From Lachnospiraceae bacterium (GTDB lineage Bacteria; Bacillota; Clostridia; Lachnospirales; Lachnospiraceae): DNA of 23,004 nt. Positions 1 to 6,842 of this stretch are shown here, piece after piece. The stretch lies in the NCBI GenBank assembly GCA_900766925.1, contig CAAFXG010000627.1, positions 1 through 23,004 on the forward strand, read 5' to 3'. The first letter of the stretch is position 1. Every line of letters begins with the position of its first letter. The notes beneath the pieces were generated by a model. It ran no database searches. It was not told the origin of the DNA and saw only the letters and a program-made list of their open reading frames with translations. The position numbers were made by a program, and so were the translations under genes.

Positions 1-61
1 TCACACTTCTTTCCGATATATTCCATTTTGCAGCAATTTCATTAACACCAATATACTTCAT
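1..61 (-). CDS. Helix-turn-helix DNA-binding protein, N-terminus only (runs off left edge)
   Basis: The first 20 codons of a minus-strand gene are visible, starting at an ATG at 61-59. The peptide begins MKYIGVNEIAAKWNIS and continues ERSV. This matches the opening helix-turn-helix of small excisionase/MerR-like DNA-binding proteins, in which 'V.E.A..W.IS.R.V' is the turn and recognition helix. A strong ribosome-binding site (GGAGGT, complement of 66-71) sits at good spacing, and a good promoter lies upstream. The family and the start are well supported. The rest of the protein, and so its targets and partners, are outside the window. Confidence 0.7.
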   Translation of the reverse strand, partial: MKYIGVNEIAAKWNISERSV

Positions 62-92
62 ACAAACCTCCACAAAATCATTTATCGGAATA

Positions 93-121
93 ATTATATC
101 ATTATCGGCAATTTATCTCAA
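93..121 (-). promoter_or_regulatory. Sigma-A-type promoter of the left-edge HTH gene
   Basis: On the minus strand, TTGAGA (116-121) and TATAAT (93-98) are separated by exactly 17 bp. The -10 is about 32 bp upstream of the ATG at 61. A 7-bp direct repeat TTATCGG occurs at 82-88 and 102-108, 20 bp apart. One copy lies just downstream of the -10 and one in the spacer, so the repeats could be an operator. Confidence 0.6.
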
Positions 122-330
122 CTTTTCATCAAATATTTTGTCATTATTTTTTGCCGTTACTATTATTATTTTGACACATAAATAGAATACTCAAAATATC
201 TTTTATATGAATAAGCGACTTGTAAAATATCATATAATATTCTACCACCCTTGTAGCGATTTTTCCTTATAAACCCTCCCTTCTCAACTAACAATGAACC
301 CTTTAAATAGGAAAAGTCCAATTGGAAATA
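122..330. other. AT-rich intergenic stretch, no gene recognised
   Basis: The stretch between the HTH promoter and the uppP terminator is very AT-rich. A minus-strand open frame of 61 codons (166-351) begins inside the terminator hairpin of uppP, has no ribosome-binding site and resembles no family I know. I regard this stretch as non-coding. Confidence 0.5.
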
Positions 331-368
331 AAAAGGGACAATCCTAAACACTATTCAGAATTGTCCCT
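328..368 (-). terminator. Rho-independent terminator of uppP
   Basis: Inverted arms GGGACAAT (335-342) and ATTGTCCC (360-367) form an 8-bp stem. Read on the minus strand the stem is followed by TTTTTAT. It lies about 30 bp beyond the uppP stop codon, as expected for an intrinsic terminator. Confidence 0.8.
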
Positions 369-397
369 ATCAGTATTATATCGCTAAATCCGGACAT

Positions 398-1231
398 TTA
401 CCTTAATGTAAAATAGATAATAAGAATAATACCAAGAATTATTCTATACCATCCGAACACCTTAAAGTCATGTTTCTTGATATAACTCATCAAAAACTTA
501 ATTACAAATACAGATACCAGGAAAGCAACAACACAGCCAACTATAAGTATTACCAATTCAGCATTGGTAAATGCTAAGCCAAACTTAATAAGCTTAATTA
601 AACTAAGTCCAAACATTACAGGAACGGCAAGGAAAAATGTAAACTCTGCTGCCACTACTCTTGAAACACCTATTAAAAGTGCACCTATTATGGTTGCACC
701 GGACCGGGATGTTCCCGGAATAATTGATAATACCTGAAATAATCCAATTATAAACGCAGTCTTATATGTTATATCCTCCAGTGTTTCTACCTTAGGTGTA
801 CGTTTTTTATTCCAATTCTCAATAATGATGAAAGCTATGCCATAAAATACAAGTGCTATTGAAATCACTGTAGGTGTCTCTAAATGTGCATCAATCCAGT
901 CATCAAACAAAAGTGTCACTACTGCACCCGGAATACATGCTACAACAACCTTAAACCATATTGAAAAAGTTTCTTTCCTAATAATTGTACCTGTTTGTTT
1001 TTTACTTTGGAACGGCCACATCTTATTCCAAAATAAAATTACAACAGCCATAATTGCACCAAGCTGTATAACTACAAAAAACATATCCTTAAATGCATCT
1101 GATGCCGTAATACGTACAAATTCATCTACCAACAACATATGTCCTGTACTGCTTATAGGAAGCCACTCTGTTATTCCTTCGACTATTCCTAAAAAGATAA
1201 CCTTTAATAGTTCTATCAAACTGACCGCCAA
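398..1231 (-). CDS. uppP: Undecaprenyl-diphosphatase UppP (BacA family)
   Basis: This is an integral membrane phosphatase that converts undecaprenyl pyrophosphate to the monophosphate, recycling the lipid carrier for peptidoglycan and teichoic acid synthesis. Overproduction of the family gives bacitracin resistance. The 277-residue length is typical. Both hallmark motifs are present: EGITEWLPISSTGH (residues 18-31, with the ExxxE acidic pair) and PGTSRSGAT (172-180, catalytic Ser/Arg loop). About eight hydrophobic segments are visible. The start is TTG at 1231-1229, because AGGAGG (complement of 1240-1245) sits 8 nt upstream. An ATG lies between them but is out of frame. Transcription ends at the hairpin near 335-367. 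The identification is secure. Confidence 0.95.
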   Translation of the reverse strand: MAVSLIELLKVIFLGIVEGITEWLPISSTGHMLLVDEFVRITASDAFKDMFFVVIQLGAIMAVVILFWNKMWPFQSKKQTGTIIRKETFSIWFKVVVACIPGAVVTLLFDDWIDAHLETPTVISIALVFYGIAFIIIENWNKKRTPKVETLEDITYKTAFIIGLFQVLSIIPGTSRSGATIIGALLIGVSRVVAAEFTFFLAVPVMFGLSLIKLIKFGLAFTNAELVILIVGCVVAFLVSVFVIKFLMSYIKKHDFKVFGWYRIILGIILIIYFTLR

Positions 1232-1261
1232 CTCTCATACCTCCTGATTATACACAAAATG

Positions 1262-1292
1262 TAATAGGACAATCTTTCCGATTATCCTATTA
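1262..1292 (-). terminator. Imperfect hairpin between the cupin gene and uppP, possible weak terminator
   Basis: Arms TAATAGGA (1262-1269) and TCCTATTA (1285-1292) extend, after one mismatch, by three more pairs around a 7-nt loop. Read on the minus strand it lies about 40 bp beyond the cupin stop, followed only by a poor T tract (ATTACATTTTG). It could instead be a regulatory element in the uppP leader. Confidence 0.4.
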
Positions 1293-1330
1293 ATACCACA
1301 TTTATATCTTTTAAACCAAATATAATTGAA

Positions 1331-1663
1331 TTAAAATACCACTACCAGAAGCATCTTATAATTATCCTTGCCCCTTACTGCATGAGGATGGCCTGCCGGC
1401 ATTACAATTGACTCTCCCTCATGAATCTCGTAAACAACCCCGTCAATTGTAATCTCACCTATTCCATCTATACATGTAACAAACGCATCTCCCTTTGACT
1501 CATGTGTGCTTATTTCTTCGCCCTTCCAAAAAGAAAACAATGTTACACTCACAGCATCATTCTGTGCAAGGGTCTTACTTACTACCTGCCCCTCCTGATA
1601 ATCAAGCTGTTCCTTAAGCTTAAGAATCTCAGATTTGTTAATGTTCTTCATAATTCCTGACAT
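1331..1663 (-). CDS. Small single-domain cupin protein
   Basis: This 110-residue protein consists of one cupin beta-barrel. The first cupin motif is degenerate (ISTHESKGDAF, with His54, Glu55 and Asp59). The second is MPAGHPHAV (His92 and His94). Such small cupins bind a metal or small ligand; none has a function I can infer from sequence alone, and the domain is not tied to one reaction. The ATG at 1663 is preceded by AAGGAG nine nt upstream. The later Met5 lacks a site. It has its own upstream gap, with a small palindrome at 1697-1713, and is probably transcribed separately from the DNA-repair operon, although no strong terminator separates them. Confidence 0.85.
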   Translation of the reverse strand: MSGIMKNINKSEILKLKEQLDYQEGQVVSKTLAQNDAVSVTLFSFWKGEEISTHESKGDAFVTCIDGIGEITIDGVVYEIHEGESIVMPAGHPHAVRGKDNYKMLLVVVF

Positions 1664-1696
1664 AAAATTCCACTCCTTATATACTAAAAATTACCG

Positions 1697-1713
1697 ATGT
1701 TTGTCCAAAACAT
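1697..1713. promoter_or_regulatory. Small palindrome upstream of the cupin gene
   Basis: ATGTTT (1697-1702) and AAACAT (1708-1713) form a perfect 6-bp dyad around 5 nt. It lies in the gap between trmO and the cupin gene, about 34 bp before the cupin ATG. It may be an operator or a weak terminator of the trmO operon; read leftward it is followed after a few bases by TTTTT. Confidence 0.3.
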
Positions 1714-1742
1714 ATTCTTCTAAATTCATTGTGCGTGTTTAA

Positions 1743-2411
1743 CTATAATTTTTTCATTTCAAAGACAGTGAGCACACCATCACTTACAGTAAAATGAACA
1801 TCATATCCGGCGAAAGAAACGCCATATCTTCTGTCCTCATCCGAATGGTACGACGGTCTCGGATCCTGACTGAGAAGCCTTACAACAGCCTCCCTCTTAT
1901 CTTCAGGATAAAGACTTAACATTTCATCCGGAAAAACCACATCAAGATGATACTCAATCACATCATCCGCAAAACCTGCCCTGGCATCAGGATGACTATC
2001 CGTATATGGCAAATATGGTTTTATGTCAAATATGGCTGTATTGTCCTTCAAATCGATACCCGAAACACATATAACGGGACCATTTTCAGTCATTCTAATA
2101 TCCTCAAGCTTAACAGAAGAAAGCCCTATGGGATTAGGTCTGTATGGCGACCTTGTAGCAAACACTCCCATATGTGTATTACCACCAAGTCTTGGCGGTT
2201 TGACTGTAGCATTAAAGCCTTGTCTTTCTACGTCATCAAACTTCCATAAAAGCCATATATATTCATATCCCAGAAGACCTTTTACAGCATCCGGATTACG
2301 ATACATGGGTTCAAATTCTATATATCCTTTAAGTTCTTCCACTATACCACTCTGGCGCGGTATACCAAATTTCTCGGGGAAATCAGTTCTGATATGTGCT
2401 ATAACATCCAC
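1743..2411 (-). CDS. trmO: tRNA (N6-threonylcarbamoyladenosine37-N6)-methyltransferase TrmO
   Basis: TrmO (TsaA/YaeB family) uses S-adenosylmethionine to methylate t6A at position 37 of certain tRNAs, which tunes decoding. The family core is clear: IRTDFPEKFGIPRQSGIV near the start, then NATVKPPRLGG and VFATRSPYRPNPIGLS. These include the conserved RSPYRPNPIG loop of the SAM-binding barrel. I prefer the GTG start at 2411-2409, giving MDVIAHIRTDF, which matches where family members begin. A GAGGA site lies 10 nt upstream. A longer reading from GTG at 2477, overlapping the stop of the upstream gene, would add 22 hydrophobic residues not expected in this family. It is the last gene of the operon driven from about 4780. 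Confidence 0.9.
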   Translation of the reverse strand: MDVIAHIRTDFPEKFGIPRQSGIVEELKGYIEFEPMYRNPDAVKGLLGYEYIWLLWKFDDVERQGFNATVKPPRLGGNTHMGVFATRSPYRPNPIGLSSVKLEDIRMTENGPVICVSGIDLKDNTAIFDIKPYLPYTDSHPDARAGFADDVIEYHLDVVFPDEMLSLYPEDKREAVVRLLSQDPRPSYHSDEDRRYGVSFAGYDVHFTVSDGVLTVFEMKKL

Positions 2412-2473
2412 AATCTTATAATCCTCAACAAACAAAATAATATACAGAATAATATCACATAAAAAAGCCCCTG

Positions 2474-3238
2474 TCACCCCTTAAACTCTACCGCATGCTT
2501 GCGCATCCATATAGGAATCATATTTCTCTGTCTTTCACGGCTTTCTCTCTCCTTAATACTTATAGCCTTGAAAAAACCTCTCCACATATCAGTATATCCA
2601 TCCTCATATTCTTCAGCTCTGCATAGAATCCTAAACTCATTATCATTAAGATACCTCAGATATGACTCCCCATCCTTCGGATGAACAACCGCAATGTGTC
2701 TGTTATCATCAATAATCATCCAATGTTCAGATGGCATACGGTCCTCGAAATGATTTGCAACTATGGTAATAACATTATTCTTCGGTTCCAGATGGCAGAC
2801 ATAGACCTTGTTATTAAGTGATGTAAATCTTGCGAATTCTCTAAAATAATGACCTTCATTACCAACACGTCGTTTTATCTCTATCATACGCATTACATGC
2901 GGATTAGCATACATATTACATACACCCTTACCAACAGAAAATCCAACTCGAAGAAAATCATATATGGCCTGTAAAGCTTCATCATCCTCTGACAGAGTTG
3001 CATAATAAACAAAAATATATGCTTCATAGCTTATGCTGTTCTTGATTGACCTTACAACCTTCTGCACCTTATCCGCATCCGCATCGACATGAATGTATTC
3101 ATCGAACATGGATTGCTGATAAACGGGTTCTCTCCTGACTCTGATATTATTATGTCCTACAGTCAGTGCTATCTCCCATGCATCATAAATACAGGTCATC
3201 ATATCCTCAAATCTATCTCTACATGTAAATATCTTCAT
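2474..3238 (-). CDS. DUF4130 / TIGR03915-family putative DNA metabolism protein
   Basis: This 254-residue protein, starting MKIFTCRDRFEDMMTCIYDAWE, belongs to the family that almost always accompanies the TIGR03916 radical-SAM protein. It is annotated as a putative DNA repair or metabolism protein. The exact reaction is not established. Recognisable family stretches are FLRVGFSVGKGV, MYANPHVMRMIE and FREFARF. The ATG at 3238 is chosen because GGGGTGAG lies about 5 nt upstream. A GTG at 3247 is in frame but overlaps that site. The start is 11 nt downstream of the radical-SAM stop, and the gene ends 63 nt before the preferred trmO start, so the three genes form one transcription unit. Confidence 0.9.
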   Translation of the reverse strand: MKIFTCRDRFEDMMTCIYDAWEIALTVGHNNIRVRREPVYQQSMFDEYIHVDADADKVQKVVRSIKNSISYEAYIFVYYATLSEDDEALQAIYDFLRVGFSVGKGVCNMYANPHVMRMIEIKRRVGNEGHYFREFARFTSLNNKVYVCHLEPKNNVITIVANHFEDRMPSEHWMIIDDNRHIAVVHPKDGESYLRYLNDNEFRILCRAEEYEDGYTDMWRGFFKAISIKERESRERQRNMIPIWMRKHAVEFKG

Positions 3239-3249
3239 AATACTCACCC

Positions 3250-4752
3250 CTAAGAAATACCAAAATCAGCTAATGACATCTGCTCATATGTGTTATTCTG
3301 ATTGCTTATCTGCCAATTCTCTCTGGTATTAAAAGAAACTAACTGTCTTGTAATATATTGTTCCTCAATAGGAGTCTTATACATTTGTTTCCCGTTGCAA
3401 AGTATAAAATAATGAGCCCTTTTTAGAACAACCCCCATCCGCTTAAGGCTGTCAAAATCAAGACTTCCAAATCGTCTTGCCTGAACTATCCTTCCGGCAG
3501 ACTTTGGTCCGATTCCCGGTACTCTGAGTAAAACATCGTATGGTGCTCTCTGTACATCCACAGGAAAGCTGTCTAAATGTCTCAGTGCCCAGTCGCATTT
3601 CGGATCTAACTTCTCATTAAAATTCGGTTTGTCCTCAGACAACAGCTCATCAGCCATAAAGCCATAATATCTAAGTAGCCAGTCAGCCTGATACAATCTG
3701 TGTTCCCTAAGTAACGGAGGTGCTGTTCCCAGTGGTGGAAGCACGCTATCCTCATTGATAGGAATATATGCAGAATAAAAAACTCTCTTCAAATCATAGC
3801 TCTGATAAAGCCTCTGGGTAGTCTGAATAAGAGTGTAATCGCTCTCCCCCGTTGCACCTATTATCATCTGGGTACTCTGTCCCGCCGGAGCAAAGCTCCG
3901 CTTCAAATCCTTCATTCCATACGGAACAAGCTCATTCCCCCTGCCAAAGGATAACCCGGTATCTGCCAAACCTGAATTACCGTCCATTCTTGCAATATCT
4001 CCTGACGAGCTTCCCAAAACACCATTCTCACCGATCTTGCCAATGGAATTATTCTTCGCAAAAATACTATTGGTCAAATATCTGTTGCCTGAGCTCCTCT
4101 CCATCCTTGCATCCTTACCGACAGCCACCCTGTGTGCTGCAATTGTATTACTAACCTTACCCATAGGGTCAAGAATAGTATTAAAGCTCTTATTAGGCGC
4201 AAGTAAAGACAAGCTCTCCTTGGTAGGAAGTTCAAGATTGACACTTATTCTGTCAGCAAGATAACCTACATTGGCAAGCAATTCATCAGAAGCACCCGGT
4301 ATGGTCTTAACGTGTATATATCCGTTAAAATTATATTTGTTCCGAAGCAGATACAATGTCTCAAACATTCTCTCCATTGTATAGGTAGGATTCTTGATGA
4401 CACCGGAGCTAAGGAACAGTCCCTCAATATAGTTACGCTTGTAAAACTCAACTGTAAGCTCACATATCTCATCCGGTGTGAATGTGGCTCTTGGAATATC
4501 ATTAGATACCCTGTTAATGCAATACTTACAGTCATAAACGCAATGATTGGTCATCAGTATCTTAAGCAGGGATATACATCTGCCGTCTGCCGAAAAGCTA
4601 TGACATATACCACATGCCTTAGTGTTACCAAGAGCTCCCTTCTTACCTCTTCTGTCTGACCCACTAGATGTGCATGCGACGTCATACTTAGCAGCATCTG
4701 CCAATATCTCAAGCTTTTGCTTAGTTGTATATTCAGTGATTATTTCGTTCAT
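3250..4752 (-). CDS. Putative DNA modification/repair radical SAM protein (TIGR03916 family)
   Basis: This radical S-adenosylmethionine enzyme has the [4Fe-4S]-binding triad in TNHCVYDCKYCINR (Cys71, Cys75, Cys78 from the ATG at 4752). A C-terminal helix-hairpin-helix DNA-binding region follows (LLRVPGIGPKSAGRIVQARR, about 408-427). Family stretches KLEILADAAKYDVACTSSGS and FAPAGQSTQMIIGAT are clear. Residues about 205-278 form a Gly/Ser/Asn-rich insertion that I do not expect in this family, making it 500 residues instead of roughly 420. A longer reading from 4803 would start upstream of the promoter, inside a LexA-like box, so it is rejected. No ribosome-binding site precedes the ATG, and the promoter predicts an mRNA 5' end at or very near it. 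Confidence 0.92.
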   Translation of the reverse strand: MNEIITEYTTKQKLEILADAAKYDVACTSSGSDRRGKKGALGNTKACGICHSFSADGRCISLLKILMTNHCVYDCKYCINRVSNDIPRATFTPDEICELTVEFYKRNYIEGLFLSSGVIKNPTYTMERMFETLYLLRNKYNFNGYIHVKTIPGASDELLANVGYLADRISVNLELPTKESLSLLAPNKSFNTILDPMGKVSNTIAAHRVAVGKDARMERSSGNRYLTNSIFAKNNSIGKIGENGVLGSSSGDIARMDGNSGLADTGLSFGRGNELVPYGMKDLKRSFAPAGQSTQMIIGATGESDYTLIQTTQRLYQSYDLKRVFYSAYIPINEDSVLPPLGTAPPLLREHRLYQADWLLRYYGFMADELLSEDKPNFNEKLDPKCDWALRHLDSFPVDVQRAPYDVLLRVPGIGPKSAGRIVQARRFGSLDFDSLKRMGVVLKRAHYFILCNGKQMYKTPIEEQYITRQLVSFNTRENWQISNQNNTYEQMSLADFGIS

Positions 4753-4758
4753 AAGAAC

Positions 4759-4787
4759 ATTATACGAACATTTGTTTGTAATTGCAA
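4759..4787 (-). promoter_or_regulatory. Promoter of the radical-SAM/DUF4130/trmO operon
   Basis: On the minus strand, TTGCAA (4782-4787) and TATAAT (4759-4764) are spaced 17 bp, a near-consensus sigma-A promoter. The expected transcription start, about 7 nt past the -10, falls at position 4752 or very close to it. That is the A of the likely ATG, suggesting a leaderless transcript. Confidence 0.75.
4766..4777. promoter_or_regulatory. LexA-like (SOS) box 1 inside the promoter spacer
   Basis: GAACATTTGTTT differs by one base from the perfect dyad GAAC-N4-GTTC. It is preceded by C and followed by G, as in the Gram-positive LexA/DinR consensus CGAAC-N4-GTTCG. It lies between the -35 and -10 elements, an ideal place for repression. 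Confidence 0.65.
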
Positions 4788-4797
4788 GCATTTTGTA

Positions 4798-4809
4798 AAA
4801 CATTTGTTC
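4798..4809. promoter_or_regulatory. LexA-like (SOS) box 2 upstream of the -35
   Basis: AAACATTTGTTC, followed by G, is a one-mismatch copy of the dyad. Its start is 32 bp from the start of box 1, about three helical turns. It lies between the histidine kinase stop codon and the -35. Two boxes around one promoter suggest cooperative LexA repression. Confidence 0.6.
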
Positions 4810-4814
4810 GTTTT

Positions 4815-6083
4815 TTAATTCATTCTTACTACTACAGTTGCAAAAAATTCATTTTTCTCCTGCTTGACAAAGATATCTCCGTTCATATTTGTCATAAGCT
4901 GTCTACAGATATATAATCCAAGTCCGCTGCCCGGTTTACTTCCAACATTAGAACCCCGATAGAAGCTATCAAATACATTTGCAATTTCTTCTGACTTCAT
5001 ACCACCGGTATTTCTAACACTAATTAATATACACTCCTGTTCTCTGTCAAAGGAAAGTCTTATCTGATTTCCATCACCATATTTAATAGCATTCTCCATT
5101 AGGTTTTGAAGAACCTCCTCAAGTCTTGCCCTATCTCCTAAAATCAAACAATTCTTATAATCATCAACTATAAACTCTATTTTCTGTAAATGTAATTTAT
5201 TACAGTAGTATTGCTCTATTTTACTTATAACATCTGACAAATAGAATTCTTCCTCCACAACACTAAGATCAAGGAAATCCTCTCTCGATGCTGATACAAT
5301 ATCTGTGACATAATGCTCAATCTCGTCAGCTTTTATAAGTATATCGTGGACTGCTGCTGCTCTTCTTTCTTCGTCCTTATACAGCTTTTTCTCAAGAGCC
5401 TGACAATTTAATTTGATTACTGAAAGTGGCGTTTTTATATCATGGGTCAGAGATAACAAAAGAAGCTTCTTCTCTTTATGAAGCTCAAGCTCCTTAAGCC
5501 TTTTTTGTTCAAGACTTTCTCTGAGCATATTAGTTCCCCATATGAATTTACCAAAAAATTTAGTTCGTTCTTCAGGCAACTCCAAGGCAAGATTTCCTTT
5601 AGCAAGCTCATATGGTACTTCCTCAAGTTTTTTGAAGGGATATATTATCCTTTTACCAACGAAAACAAGAACCAGCAATACCATAATGCTGATTCCTGCC
5701 ATAAAAACATTCACAAGGATTATCACTTTTTCGAAATTTGTTCCCTGAGAATATTCAAATCTATACAATTTACCATGTATTTTTCGAATACAATAATCGT
5801 TGGCGGAAGCTGTTGTAAGCATAGCTTCATCTTCACATAGAATTACCTTCTTTACATATTTACAGTCATCAAGGTCAATTACCTCAAGTAAATTATCACC
5901 GCTTGAGTTTGCATATTCATTCATCTGCTCAGACAAACGATGTATTTCAACAATATATGGCCGTTCCACCGTTTTATTATTGTTAGAAAATAATATTACA
6001 TTTACAGTAATGATAAATAATAACAGTATAACGCTTATAATTACAAAAAATTTTTTGAAGCTTTTCAATGTTTTGTTCCTCAC
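4815..6083 (-). CDS. Two-component sensor histidine kinase
   Basis: This 422-residue membrane kinase has a first membrane segment at about residues 11-32, an extracytoplasmic sensor of about 85 residues, and a second segment at about 120-143. A HAMP-like linker (IIYPFKKLEEVPYELAKGNL) follows. The phosphoacceptor His214 lies in SLTHDIKTPL. The ATP-binding boxes are ENAIKYGDG (N331), VRNTGGM and GSGLGLYICRQL. It phosphorylates the response regulator encoded just upstream. The GTG start overlaps the regulator's stop codon (GTGA at 6083-6080), indicating translational coupling. The stop is followed within a few bases by the LexA-like box of the next operon, with no terminator visible, so read-through is possible. 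The stimulus is unknown; the neighbouring ABC permease suggests a cell-envelope or antimicrobial signal. Confidence 0.93.
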   Translation of the reverse strand: MRNKTLKSFKKFFVIISVILLLFIITVNVILFSNNNKTVERPYIVEIHRLSEQMNEYANSSGDNLLEVIDLDDCKYVKKVILCEDEAMLTTASANDYCIRKIHGKLYRFEYSQGTNFEKVIILVNVFMAGISIMVLLVLVFVGKRIIYPFKKLEEVPYELAKGNLALELPEERTKFFGKFIWGTNMLRESLEQKRLKELELHKEKKLLLLSLTHDIKTPLSVIKLNCQALEKKLYKDEERRAAAVHDILIKADEIEHYVTDIVSASREDFLDLSVVEEEFYLSDVISKIEQYYCNKLHLQKIEFIVDDYKNCLILGDRARLEEVLQNLMENAIKYGDGNQIRLSFDREQECILISVRNTGGMKSEEIANVFDSFYRGSNVGSKPGSGLGLYICRQLMTNMNGDIFVKQEKNEFFATVVVRMN

Positions 6084-6751
6084 TCCACATATTTATATCC
6101 GACACCCCAAACCGTCTGGAAATGGACAGGCTTCTTAGGGTCCTCTTCAAACTTTGAACGCAGCCATTTGATATGTACAGTCAATGTCTGTTGCTCTGAT
6201 TCGCTATCCATTCCCCAAATTTCACGGAAAAGATAATCTTTATCTAAAACCTTCCCGGGATTTTCAACAAAAATAGTAAGCAGCTCATATTCCTTGGCAG
6301 TTACCTCAACCCTGTCACCCTTATAAAATACCGTTTTGCCTTGTTTGTCAATCTTTATATTTCCTGATACAAGCTCTTCCTGCCCATATTTTCGTTTAAA
6401 TATACCATCAATCTTCGCGAGCAGAATATCTATATCATATGGCTTTTCAATGTAGTCGTCAGCTCCACCTATAAGTCCATGTAGTTTATCCTCCTTGGAA
6501 TCTCTGGCCGACACAATAATTACAGGTATATTACTATTCTCACGAATCTTAGACAGTATTGTGAAACCATCCTGTCCGGGTAAATTAATATCAAGCACAA
6601 CAAGTCTTGCACCATACTTTTCATACAGGCTTACAGCTCTGTCACCATCATTTGCAATGGTTACAATATAACCCCTATCCCTTAGAAAATCTCCAAGAAG
6701 TGTTGCAATACACCTATCATCCTCAACTATAAGAATATCCGTAGCTGTCAT
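6080..6751 (-). CDS. OmpR/PhoB-family response regulator
   Basis: This 223-residue protein has an N-terminal receiver domain with the acidic pocket Asp11/Asp12, phosphoacceptor Asp54 (VVLDINLPG), Ser81 and Lys103 (EKPYD). A C-terminal winged-helix DNA-binding domain follows (TAKEYELL, HIKWLRSKFE, VWGVGYKYVE). The ATG at 6751 is chosen because GGGAGGG (complement of 6756-6762) precedes it closely. A TTG at 6769 is in frame but lies upstream of that site. It is coupled to the kinase by a GTGA overlap. It probably controls an envelope-stress or peptide-efflux response, possibly including the adjacent permease; this is inference from position. Confidence 0.95.
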   Translation of the reverse strand: MTATDILIVEDDRCIATLLGDFLRDRGYIVTIANDGDRAVSLYEKYGARLVVLDINLPGQDGFTILSKIRENSNIPVIIVSARDSKEDKLHGLIGGADDYIEKPYDIDILLAKIDGIFKRKYGQEELVSGNIKIDKQGKTVFYKGDRVEVTAKEYELLTIFVENPGKVLDKDYLFREIWGMDSESEQQTLTVHIKWLRSKFEEDPKKPVHFQTVWGVGYKYVE

Positions 6752-6792
6752 ATATCCCTCCCGGTACAACCTTTTTTATCAAGCAACATACA

Positions 6793-6807
6793 ATACAGCA
6801 CCTGTAT
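6793..6807. promoter_or_regulatory. Palindrome upstream of the response regulator
   Basis: ATACAG-CAC-CTGTAT is a perfect 6-bp dyad around 3 nt, inside the short gap between the permease stop and the regulator start. It is flanked by further near-repeats (ATACA, TGTATTG). It could be an operator for local control of the two-component genes. Confidence 0.35.
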
Positions 6808-6842
6808 AATATGTATTGAACCGCATTACCACCCAAGCTCCA

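Noticed and set aside
166..351. Minus-strand 61-codon open frame between the HTH gene and uppP
   Set aside because: It starts inside the uppP terminator hairpin, has no ribosome-binding site, is low-complexity and resembles no family.
1947..2421. Plus-strand open frames of 100 and 132 codons
   Set aside because: They lie antisense to trmO, whose family motifs are clear, and have no ribosome-binding site or homology.
2412..2477. 22-codon extension of TrmO overlapping the DUF4130 stop codon
   Set aside because: The residues are hydrophobic and do not match the family N-terminus; the GTG at 2411 aligns with homologues. A GTGA-coupled longer start cannot be fully excluded.
4753..4803. 17-codon N-terminal extension of the radical-SAM gene
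   Set aside because: It would begin inside a LexA-like box and upstream of the -35/-10 promoter, so the start could not be on that transcript.
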